Assembly: GCA_964567475.1 (NCBI GenBank)
Contig: CAZMMV010000045.1
Span: forward strand, 1 to 13,968
From: CAZMMV01 sp964567475
GTDB taxonomy: Bacteria > Bacillota > Clostridia > Tissierellales > Tissierellaceae
Reading direction: 5' to 3'
DNA length: 13,968 bases
Shown: piece by piece, positions 7,406 through 13,968 of the stretch
How positions within the stretch are numbered: position 1 is the stretch's first letter
Layout: each line of letters starts with the position of its first letter
Notes under the pieces: model-generated
What the model saw: only the letters and a program-made list of their open reading frames with translations
What the model was told of the DNA's origin: nothing
The model's database searches: none
Position numbers and translations under genes: made by a program

Positions 7406-8947
7406 ATGATGTTATCTAAATTAGTAGAAAATATAGAAGGATCTAAGCTTTATAATGAAGAAGATATTCATATAAAGGGAATAGCTTATAATTCTAGGAA
7501 AGTTAAAGCTGGAGATTTATTTGTAGCTATAAAAGGTTATAAGACTGATGGAGATAAATTTATAGGTCAAGCTATAGAAAATGGAGCCATTGCAGTAGTT
7601 GTTGAAGAATATAAAAAGGAATATAATATTCCTCAAATAGAGGTAAGAAATTCAAGAAAAGCATTATCTAAGATAGCAAGTGTTTTTTTTAAAGATCCAT
7701 CAAAGGATATGAAGGTTGTAGGGATTACAGCTACTAATGGAAAGACTTCAACTGCTTTTATGGCAAATGCTATTTTAGAAAAGAATAAACTTAAGACAGG
7801 GGTTATTGGAACTGTTTTTGTAAAATATGGAGATTATATGGAACCATCTATTTTAACTACTCCAGAATCTTTGGATTTACAAAATCATTTTTATAATATG
7901 AAAAGACAAAATGTAGATCATGCTGTAATAGAAGTATCTTCTTCTGCTTTAGAATTAAATAGGGTAGACAATGTTGACTTTGATATAGTTGCCTTTAATA
8001 ACATAAGTAGAGAACATTTAGATGTACACGGTAGTTTTGAAGAATATTTTAATGTAAAGTCAAGATTAATTAAAAATTTAAAGAAGGATGGTTGGGCTAT
8101 ATTAAATTTAGATTGCCCCTATTCTTCATCTTTAGTAGATAAAACAGATGGAAATGTACTTACTTATGGAGTGAAAAATAAATCTGGAGATATATATATT
8201 GAGGATTTGGATTTATCCAGTGGTAGGGGAGAGTTTACTGTAGTTATTTCTAAGGATATTAAAATAGCTAATAAAATATATAAAGCTCAAAGCTTTAAAA
8301 TAAAACTTCTTGTTCCAGGATATCACTCTGTTTATAATTCTATTGTGGCCATAGCTATATCTATTTTATCAGGAGTGCCTATAGAGACGATACAAGAAGG
8401 TATAGGAGAATTTAAAGGTGTAGAGCGTAGATTTGAATTTATTTATGATGATGAATTTAAGATAATAGATGATCATTTTGCCAATGTGGGTAATATAAAT
8501 GTTACCTTAGAGACTTTGAGTATGATGGATTATAAAGATTTGTATTTGATTTATGCTATTAGAGGTAGTAGAGGAGTAACTACCAATAGGGAAAATGCAG
8601 AGACCATTGCTAAATGGGCTTCAAAATTAGAAATAGAAAAGATAATTGTAACTAAAAGTATTTCTCACGTTATGGACAAGGATAAGGTTTTAGATGAGGA
8701 AGTAAGTGTATTTAAAGAAGTAATGGATAGGGAAGGAATCGATGTTTATATGTATGATGAACTTTTTTATGCCATAAATTATGGACTATCTAAAACTAAG
8801 GCTGGAGATGTATTGTTATTAGCAGGATGTCAAGGTATGGATTATGGAGCTCAGATAGCTTTAGAAGGGATTTATAATTTAAGACCTGATTTAAATAAAA
8901 AGGATTTATTTAAATCTATTTCAAATAGAGTGGCAGGAATTGCTTAA
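7406..8947 (+). CDS. Divergent MurE-like Mur ligase
   Basis: This ATP-dependent amide ligase of the Mur family has 513 residues and three domains. The N-terminal domain has the MurE-type nucleotide-sugar signature YNSRKVKAGDLFVAIKG (28-44). The central ATPase has ATNGKTST (109-116), LTTPESLD (150-157), EVSSSALELNRV (176-187), NNISREHLDVHGSFEEYF (198-215) and K218, the position of the carbamylated lysine. PGYHSVYNS (304-312) and GVERRFE (338-344) complete the conserved core. The C-terminal domain is degenerate: DHFANVG (356-362) replaces DYAHTPD, the DNPR amino-acid-selectivity motif is not visible, and GCQGMDYG (474-481) replaces GKGHE. It probably adds a different amino acid, or acts on a different acceptor, than housekeeping MurE. 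GAGGAG lies 8 bases before the first of two adjacent ATGs, and the gap to the ATP-grasp gene is 28 bases. Confidence 0.85.
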   Translation: MMLSKLVENIEGSKLYNEEDIHIKGIAYNSRKVKAGDLFVAIKGYKTDGDKFIGQAIENGAIAVVVEEYKKEYNIPQIEVRNSRKALSKIASVFFKDPSKDMKVVGITATNGKTSTAFMANAILEKNKLKTGVIGTVFVKYGDYMEPSILTTPESLDLQNHFYNMKRQNVDHAVIEVSSSALELNRVDNVDFDIVAFNNISREHLDVHGSFEEYFNVKSRLIKNLKKDGWAILNLDCPYSSSLVDKTDGNVLTYGVKNKSGDIYIEDLDLSSGRGEFTVVISKDIKIANKIYKAQSFKIKLLVPGYHSVYNSIVAIAISILSGVPIETIQEGIGEFKGVERRFEFIYDDEFKIIDDHFANVGNINVTLETLSMMDYKDLYLIYAIRGSRGVTTNRENAETIAKWASKLEIEKIIVTKSISHVMDKDKVLDEEVSVFKEVMDREGIDVYMYDELFYAINYGLSKTKAGDVLLLAGCQGMDYGAQIALEGIYNLRPDLNKKDLFKSISNRVAGIA

Positions 8948-8985
8948 TTAATAAGTAAAGATTTTAGCACATAGGGGGAAATAAG

Positions 8986-9675
8986 ATGAATGATAGAGTG
9001 ATTGGTATAATTGGTGGCATGGGACCAGAAGCAACAGCAGATCTCTATATGAAGATAATTAAAGCAACAAAAGTAGAAAATGATCAGGATCATTTTAGAG
9101 TTATTATAGATAGTAACCCAAAGATTCCAGATAGAACAGAAGCAATATTGAGAAATGGAGAAAGTCCTGTAGAAACAATGATTCAAACAGGTAAAAATTT
9201 AGAAAAGCTTGGAGCAGATATATGCTGTATTCCTTGTATCACTGCCCATTACTTTATTGAAGAATTACAAAAAGAACTTTCTGTTAAAATAGTAAATGCT
9301 TTAGAGGAAGTTAATATATACTTAAAAGAGAATTATCCTAAGCTTGAAAATGTAGGAATTCTTGCAACAATGGGCAGCGTAAAAACAGAAATATTTAAAA
9401 AATATCTTCCTGATTTTAATATTATATATCCTAATGCAAAAACTCAAAGTGAAAAGGTTATGGAAGCCATATATGGATGTGAAGGTATTAAAAGGGGCTA
9501 CTTAGAAGGGAAACCTTTAAATTATCTAAGGGAAGCTTCAAATGAATTGATAGATAAAGGAGCAGATGTTATTATAGGAGGCTGCACAGAGATTACATTA
9601 GCATTAAAAGCTGAGCATATAAATAAACCTTTGATTGATCCTATGAATATAGTGGCTAAAAGAGTTGTAAGATAA
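8986..9675 (+). CDS. Aspartate/glutamate racemase family protein
   Basis: This is a cofactor-independent amino acid racemase of 229 residues, the usual length. It opens with the family signature VIGIIGGMGPEAT (5-17). The two catalytic cysteines of the proton-transfer pair are C84 in IPCITAHYF (82-90) and C200 in GGCTEITLAL (198-207). The Asn of the usual CNTAH motif is replaced by Ile85, which may affect substrate choice. It would supply a D-amino acid, most simply D-Asp or D-Glu, though broad-specificity racemases such as RacX and YgeA also belong here. A strong GGGGGAAA site precedes the ATG, 38 bases after the MurE-like gene. Placement next to two ligases suggests that its product is their substrate. 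Confidence 0.87.
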   Translation: MNDRVIGIIGGMGPEATADLYMKIIKATKVENDQDHFRVIIDSNPKIPDRTEAILRNGESPVETMIQTGKNLEKLGADICCIPCITAHYFIEELQKELSVKIVNALEEVNIYLKENYPKLENVGILATMGSVKTEIFKKYLPDFNIIYPNAKTQSEKVMEAIYGCEGIKRGYLEGKPLNYLREASNELIDKGADVIIGGCTEITLALKAEHINKPLIDPMNIVAKRVVR

Positions 9676-9676
9676 A

Positions 9677-12013
9677 ATGGCAAATATAATCAGCTTATCA
9701 GTTAGAAATTTAGTGGAGTTTGTTCTTAGAAGTGGAGACATAGATAATAGCTTTAGGTCTATGTCTAGGGCTTTAGAGGGGACTAAGGCGCATCAAAAAG
9801 TACAAAACTCTTATGGTTCTGAATATAGGCCAGAGGTTACTTTGAGACATAGTGTTTATTATGATGATTTTACCATAGAATTGCAGGGTAGGGCTGATGG
9901 TATATTGACTTTATCAGAAGAGATAACTATAGATGAAATAAAGAGTACCACTAAAGATTTAGATGAAATAGAAGATGATAATGAACTTCATTGGGCTCAA
10001 GCAAAGTGTTATGGCTATATTTATTGTGTACAAGAAGATTTAGAATCTATTTATATACAAATTACATATTTTCATTTAGAATCAGAAGAAAAAAGGATAT
10101 TTAAAAGAGAATATACTAGGGATGATCTAGAAAATTACTTTTATAAACTAACAGATGACTATATAGAATGGGCCAGTACTACATTTTATTGGGGAGAGAC
10201 CAGAGATAAATCTATATTGGATTTATCTTTTCCTTTTTCAAGCTATAGAAAAGGGCAAAGGGAATTAGCTGTAGCTGCTTATAAAACTATAAAAGAAGCT
10301 AAAAAGTTATTTGCCAAGGCTCCTACTGGTATAGGTAAAACTATATCTACTTTATTTCCGGCTATAAAAGCTTTAGGTGAAGGGCAAGCTAGAAAAATAT
10401 TTTATTTAACAGCAAAGACGATAACAAGGGAAGCTCCTGTAAATTCTATGGAGATGATGATAAAAGATGGTTTAAGAATTAAGACTATAGTAATTACAGC
10501 TAAAGATAAGATCTGCTTAAATGAAGAAACTAAGTGTAATCCTAGAGATTGTAGTTATGCTAAGGGGCATTTTGATAGGGTCAATGATGCTATAATGGAT
10601 ATATTTGAAAATGAGGATTTAATAACTAGAGAAGTGGCAATAAAATATGCAGAAAGCCACCATGTCTGTCCCTTTGAATTTGTTCTTGATGTAAGTCTTT
10701 GGGCTGATGTGATTATAGGAGATTATAATTATGTATTTGATCCACAAGTTTATTTGAAGAGGTTTTTTGAAGGAATGGCTGAAGATTATATTTTTTTAAT
10801 AGATGAAGCTCACAACTTAGTAGATAGATCTAGAGAAATGTTTTCTGCTGAAATAAATAAAAATAGTTTTTTAGAATTAAGAGATATATTTAAAGAAAAA
10901 TATCTTAAGATATATAATAGTTTAAATAAATGTAAGGATAGTATGAATATAATAAAAGAAAAATTAGCTATAGAAAAGGAGTATTACCAAAGAGAAGAAA
11001 TTACAGAAATATATTATCCTATAAAAAGGTTAATAACACTTCTAGAACCATGGTTAGTAGAAGAAAAAAAGCATAAGGATTATGAGGATGTTTTAGAGCT
11101 TTATTTTGCTCTGATTACTTTTATTAAGATTTCTGATTTTTATGATGAACATTATGTAGTTTATATTAGAGAAGAATATGATGACTTAATATTAAAATTA
11201 TATTGTGTAGATTCATCTTATTTATTAAAGGAAGCTATGGCTAGGGGTAAAAGTAGTATACTTTTTTCTGCGACTCTATCACCTATTGATTATTATATGG
11301 ATTTATTAGGGGCAGGGAAGAAGGATTATAATATAAGACTTAGTTCACCTTTTCCTAGTAAAAATCTTTGTATTATGCTGGGAGATAATATTTCCACTAA
11401 ATATAGGGATAGAGAGAATACATATATAGATATTGTGAAATATATAGAAAGTTTTATAAAAGCTAAAAAAGGGAATTATTTTATATTTTTCCCTTCATAT
11501 AGATATATGAATAGTATATATGAGTTATTAATCTATAGAAATAAGGATTTAAATATAATTATGCAAGAGCCCAACATGAGTGAATCAGAAAGAGAAGACT
11601 TTTTATCTTTATTTTATCGAGAGGAAGACCTTATTGCATTTGCTGTAATAGGGGGAATTTTTTCTGAAGGAATAGATTTAACAGGCGAAAAACTAATAGG
11701 AGCAGTAGTGGTAGGTGTAGGTCTTCCTCAGATTTGCTTTGAAAGAAATATAATAAAGGATTACTTTAATCACTATAAAGAAGAAGGATTTGAATATGCT
11801 TATACTTATCCAGGGATGAACAAGGTATTACAAGGGGCAGGTAGAGTAATCAGGAGTCCAGATGATAAAGGGGCTATACTTCTTATAGATGATAGATATA
11901 GAACGAGAAGATATAAATCCTTATTTCCAAGAGAATGGAAAAACTATAAGAGAATAAGAGATGAAAAAACTTTAAAAACTCAGTTGAAATATTTTTGGGA
12001 AAATAAATTGTAA
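9677..12013 (+). CDS. RecB-type nuclease fused to XPD/DinG-like helicase
   Basis: This 778-residue protein fuses a PD-(D/E)xK nuclease domain to an XPD/Rad3-family superfamily 2 helicase. The nuclease part (about 1-170) has H39 in EGTKAH, D74 in QGRADG, E87 and K89 in TIDEIKST, and the RecB-type Q108 and Y112 in HWAQAKCYGY, so the active site looks complete. The helicase has Walker A APTGIGKT (215-222), DEAH (376-379), motif LFSATLSP (529-536) and motif VI QGAGRVIRS (719-727). C280, C287, C292 and C331 are placed to hold the 4Fe-4S cluster of XPD/DinG helicases. It probably processes DNA repair or replication intermediates. The ATG lies one base after the racemase stop with only a weak ribosome site, so translation is probably coupled. 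The link to the ligase genes may be transcriptional only. Confidence 0.88.
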   Translation: MANIISLSVRNLVEFVLRSGDIDNSFRSMSRALEGTKAHQKVQNSYGSEYRPEVTLRHSVYYDDFTIELQGRADGILTLSEEITIDEIKSTTKDLDEIEDDNELHWAQAKCYGYIYCVQEDLESIYIQITYFHLESEEKRIFKREYTRDDLENYFYKLTDDYIEWASTTFYWGETRDKSILDLSFPFSSYRKGQRELAVAAYKTIKEAKKLFAKAPTGIGKTISTLFPAIKALGEGQARKIFYLTAKTITREAPVNSMEMMIKDGLRIKTIVITAKDKICLNEETKCNPRDCSYAKGHFDRVNDAIMDIFENEDLITREVAIKYAESHHVCPFEFVLDVSLWADVIIGDYNYVFDPQVYLKRFFEGMAEDYIFLIDEAHNLVDRSREMFSAEINKNSFLELRDIFKEKYLKIYNSLNKCKDSMNIIKEKLAIEKEYYQREEITEIYYPIKRLITLLEPWLVEEKKHKDYEDVLELYFALITFIKISDFYDEHYVVYIREEYDDLILKLYCVDSSYLLKEAMARGKSSILFSATLSPIDYYMDLLGAGKKDYNIRLSSPFPSKNLCIMLGDNISTKYRDRENTYIDIVKYIESFIKAKKGNYFIFFPSYRYMNSIYELLIYRNKDLNIIMQEPNMSESEREDFLSLFYREEDLIAFAVIGGIFSEGIDLTGEKLIGAVVVGVGLPQICFERNIIKDYFNHYKEEGFEYAYTYPGMNKVLQGAGRVIRSPDDKGAILLIDDRYRTRRYKSLFPREWKNYKRIRDEKTLKTQLKYFWENKL

Positions 12014-12079
12014 GTAAATCATTATATTCGGGTATAGTAGTCTTAAGAGAAAATTATTAAAATATAGGAGGAATTTAAA

Positions 12080-12313
12080 ATGAAAAAAGTAATTATTTAT
12101 TCAACAACTACATGCCCTTGGTGCACAAAGGTAAAGGATTACCTAGACTCTAAGAGTGTTCCTTATGAGGATTATGATGTGGCTAAGGATCGTGACAAGG
12201 CAATTGAAATGGTAAACAAATCTGGTCAACAGGGAGTTCCTGTATTGGATATAGATGGAGATATAGTAGTAGGATTTGATCAAAATAAGATCAATGCACT
12301 TTTAAATCTATAA
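12080..12313 (+). CDS. Glutaredoxin-like protein, YruB type
   Basis: This small thioredoxin-fold protein of 77 residues has the redox motif CPWC (12-15) after strand VIIYSTTT, the cis-proline GVPVLDIDG (52-60) and the GFDQNKINALL tail. These are typical of the clostridial YruB/NrdH-like glutaredoxins. It would exchange electrons with protein or low-molecular-weight thiols in the cytoplasm, and its reductant is unknown. AGGAGG precedes the ATG at normal spacing. It sits 66 bases after the helicase with no terminator between them and is followed by a strong terminator, so it may be the last gene of the operon. A weak separate promoter in the 66-base gap cannot be excluded. Confidence 0.92.
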   Translation: MKKVIIYSTTTCPWCTKVKDYLDSKSVPYEDYDVAKDRDKAIEMVNKSGQQGVPVLDIDGDIVVGFDQNKINALLNL

Positions 12314-12320
12314 AAAGTTT

Positions 12321-12350
12321 AAATAAGAGGTATTACCTCTTATTTTTTTT
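12321..12350 (+). terminator. Strong intrinsic terminator after the glutaredoxin-like gene
   Basis: A perfect 10-bp stem, AAATAAGAGG (12321-12330) with CCTCTTATTT (12336-12345), has a 5-base loop TATTA. It runs into a T tract through 12350. Confidence 0.88.
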
Positions 12351-12359
12351 GTGTAATAT

Positions 12360-12368
12360 TGGTATAAT
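12360..12368 (+). promoter_or_regulatory. Extended -10 promoter of rlmD
   Basis: TGGTATAAT at 12360-12368 is a consensus extended -10 (TGnTATAAT). There is no clear -35, because the expected place falls in the T tract of the preceding terminator. The predicted start, near 12375, leaves a leader of only about 15 bases, beginning at the ribosome site. Confidence 0.6.
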
Positions 12369-12374
12369 AGCTTG

Positions 12375-12381
12375 AAAGGAG
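12375..12381 (+). promoter_or_regulatory. Ribosome binding site deciding the rlmD start
   Basis: AAAGGAG is 8 bases before the ATG at 12390. The upstream in-frame TTG at 12372 overlaps the promoter start region and has no ribosome site, so it is rejected. Confidence 0.75.
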
Positions 12382-12389
12382 TTGGAGAT

Positions 12390-13751
12390 ATGGTTAAAAA
12401 AAGAGATATTATTGAATTTGAAATAAAAGAAGTAGGTTTTCCAAATAAGGGAAAAGCTAACTTTGAAGATAAAGAGATTAGATTTAAAGGTGGAATAGAA
12501 GGACAAAAGGTTCATGCAAGGGTAAGTAGAAAAAGAAAGGATTATATAGAGGTTAAGATTTTAGATGTATCAGAAAGATCTCCTATAGAAACAGAAGAGG
12601 GATGTCCTCATTTTGGAATTTGTGGAGGATGTACTTTTCAAAGTTTAACATATGAAAATGAATTAAAATTGAAAGAAAGTCAAATAAGAGAACTTTTTAA
12701 AAAACAGGAATTAGATATTAATATTTTAGGCATAGAGAGAAGTCCTATGGTAGAAGCCTATAGAAATAAGATGGAATTTACTTTTGGGGATGAGAGAAAG
12801 GATGGACCTTTAGCTTTAGGAATGCATAGGAAGGGAAGATTTTATGAGATAGTCAATGTTCCTTATTGTAATATAGTAGATAAAGATTTTACAAGTATTC
12901 TAGTAGGGCTATTAAACTATTTTGAAGAGAATAATAAGACTTACTATAGAAAGCAAAATCACAAAGGTTTCTTAAGACATCTAGTAGTGAGAAAAGCCTT
13001 GTCTACTGGTGAAATAATGGTAAATTTAGTAACTAGTAGTCAAGATGAATTGAATGAAGAAGAGCTTGTAAATATCTTAAAAGAAATTTCCATAGAAGGA
13101 GAAATAACTGGAATACTTCATACTACTAATGATGGATTAGGTGATACTGTAAAGGCTGATAAATTAGAAGTTTTATATGGTAGAGATTATATAATGGAAG
13201 AAATATTGGGACTCAAATTTAAAATATCTCCATTTTCGTTTTTTCAAACTAACACATTTGGAGCTGAGAGATTATATAATATAGTTAGAGAATTTGCAGG
13301 AGATATAGATGATAAGATAGTATTTGATCTATACTCAGGTACAGGAACTATAGCTCAAATAATGGCACCCCTTGCAAAAAAAGTAATAGCTATAGAGATA
13401 GTGGAGGAAGCAGTAAAAAAGGCAAAAGAAAACATGGAGTTAAATAATTTATCTAATATAGAATTTATAGCAGGAGATGTACTAGAGGCTGTAGATGAAC
13501 TAGATGATAGACCAGATTTAATAGTTATAGATCCACCAAGAGATGGGATTCATCCAAAGGCAATAAATAAGATAATTGATTTTGATCCAGAAAGCTTTGT
13601 ATATGTATCCTGTAATCCGGTAACACTTGTAAGGGATTTGAAGGTGTTTATGGAAAGAGGATATAAGGTAGAAAAGATGAAATTGATGGATATGTTTCCA
13701 AGGACTCCACATGTGGAGTGCATAGCGTTGATACAAAGGGAAATTTCGTAG
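12390..13751 (+). CDS. rlmD: 23S rRNA uracil-C5 methyltransferase, RlmD/RlmCD family
   Basis: This SAM-dependent RNA methyltransferase (TrmA/RumA family) makes 5-methyluridine in 23S rRNA. It has 453 residues. An N-terminal TRAM-like domain (about 1-62) is followed by Fe-S cysteines C72, C78 and C81 (CPHFGICGGC) and C160 (VPYCNIV). SPFSFFQTN leads into the Rossmann domain with SAM motif DLYSGTGT (313-320). DPPRDGIHP (381-389), the catalytic cysteine C408 in YVSCNP and the terminal TPHVEC complete the active site. In Firmicutes one enzyme of this type, RlmCD, can modify both U747 and U1939, and I cannot separate RlmD from RlmCD here. It is transcribed apart from the preceding operon. The bases coding for TPHVE form a perfect palindrome, the region used by some integrative elements as an attachment site. 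Confidence 0.93.
   Translation: MVKKRDIIEFEIKEVGFPNKGKANFEDKEIRFKGGIEGQKVHARVSRKRKDYIEVKILDVSERSPIETEEGCPHFGICGGCTFQSLTYENELKLKESQIRELFKKQELDINILGIERSPMVEAYRNKMEFTFGDERKDGPLALGMHRKGRFYEIVNVPYCNIVDKDFTSILVGLLNYFEENNKTYYRKQNHKGFLRHLVVRKALSTGEIMVNLVTSSQDELNEEELVNILKEISIEGEITGILHTTNDGLGDTVKADKLEVLYGRDYIMEEILGLKFKISPFSFFQTNTFGAERLYNIVREFAGDIDDKIVFDLYSGTGTIAQIMAPLAKKVIAIEIVEEAVKKAKENMELNNLSNIEFIAGDVLEAVDELDDRPDLIVIDPPRDGIHPKAINKIIDFDPESFVYVSCNPVTLVRDLKVFMERGYKVEKMKLMDMFPRTPHVECIALIQREIS
13704..13719. other. 16-bp palindrome at the rlmD 3' end, candidate integration site
   Basis: ACTCCACATGTGGAGT is a perfect palindrome encoding the conserved TPHVE tail. In streptococci several integrative conjugative elements insert at the 3' end of the homologous rum gene, at a closely similar sequence. 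No element is visible here, and use as an attachment site is inferred. Part of the symmetry follows from the conserved protein motif. Confidence 0.35.
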
Positions 13752-13888
13752 AAATCCTGAGATTTAAGCTCTTTCATGACTATTTTGCCTTTGAAGAAGA
13801 TGAGGCTAATTTCAAGAAAAAAGTACTGAAAAAGCATTTTAAAGTTTCGGTAGTGGTTGACCTAGTTAGTGGAGACACAAGAAAATAA
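13718..13888 (+). other. Open frame past rlmD, possible gene remnant
   Basis: In a frame different from rlmD, the sequence stays open from 13667 to a TAA at 13886-13888, about 74 codons. It has no ATG; GTG 13718 is the only plausible start and lacks a ribosome site. The predicted tail (ending VVVDLVSGDTRK) reads like protein, and the bases look less AT-rich than neighbouring genes. It may be the leftover end of a gene, perhaps from a mobile element, or chance. I do not recognise a family. Confidence 0.22.
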
Positions 13889-13899
13889 GGACAGTTAAG

Positions 13900-13932
13900 A
13901 ATCAGCAAGGAGAAAAATACTTGCTGATTTTT
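13900..13932 (+). terminator. Intrinsic terminator downstream of rlmD
   Basis: A perfect 10-bp stem, AATCAGCAAG (13900-13909) with CTTGCTGATT (13920-13929), has a 10-base loop and a short T run to 13932. It lies about 150 bases after the rlmD stop and probably ends the rlmD transcript. Confidence 0.7.
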
Positions 13933-13947
13933 GCATTTATACTTTCA

Positions 13948-13968
13948 GACTTGTCAAAAGGACAAGTC
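13948..13968. repeat. Perfect inverted repeat at the window edge
   Basis: GACTTGTC (13948-13955) and GACAAGTC (13961-13968) are perfect 8-bp arms around AAAAG. There is no T tract inside the window. It could be a hairpin, an operator or part of a mobile-element end; the cut at 13968 prevents a decision. Confidence 0.5.

Noticed and set aside
12008..12038. Promoter between the helicase and the glutaredoxin-like gene (TTGTAA with TATAGT)
   Set aside because: The 19-bp spacer and weak elements are not enough to call it.
12372..12389. TTG start of rlmD at 12372
   Set aside because: It overlaps the predicted transcription start region and has no ribosome site; ATG 12390 has AAAGGAG at 8 bases.
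13550..13837. Antisense open frame of 95 codons over the rlmD end
   Set aside because: Most of it is the reverse of rlmD coding sequence, and I see no domain or translation signal.

Overview
This is a strongly AT-rich window in which every recognisable gene lies on the + strand. Strong GGAGG-type ribosome sites, short intergenic gaps and families such as GlnL/YcbB, DUF1576, YruB-type glutaredoxin and RlmCD point to a low-GC Gram-positive anaerobe, most likely Clostridia or Tissierellia. I see no rRNA, tRNA, CRISPR array or intact insertion sequence.

Layout. (1) 1-3761: a GlnK/GlnL-like two-component system (membrane histidine kinase plus YcbB-type response regulator), followed by an AGCS sodium:amino-acid symporter and a terminator. 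This matches the Bacillus subtilis logic in which GlnK-GlnL switches on glutamine uptake. Direct repeats with a 10-bp period lie in front of both the kinase and the symporter and are good candidates for the regulator's binding sites. (2) 3769-6075: promoters, msrB (methionine-R-sulfoxide reductase), a DUF1576 membrane protein built from two homologous halves, and a small unknown acidic protein overlapping its end, closed by a terminator. (3) 6097-12350: a probable five-gene operon. It encodes an ATP-grasp ligase, a divergent MurE-like Mur ligase, an aspartate/glutamate-type racemase, a RecB-nuclease/XPD-helicase fusion and a small glutaredoxin-like protein, closed by a strong terminator. (4) 12360-13751: rlmD/rlmCD, an Fe-S 23S rRNA uracil-C5 methyltransferase with its own extended -10 promoter. 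(5) 13752-13968: no convincing gene. It holds a possible foreign tail, a terminator hairpin and a perfect inverted repeat ending exactly at the window edge.

The most interesting part is the ATP-grasp / MurE-like / racemase trio. A racemase that could supply a D-acidic amino acid sits with two different ATP-dependent amide ligases. The Mur ligase keeps its ATP site but has lost the family's DYAHTPD, DNPR and GKGHE motifs. The set recalls the enterococcal racemase plus D-aspartate ligase pair that builds peptidoglycan cross-bridges. The extra degenerate Mur ligase suggests a different or modified product. That function is inference only.
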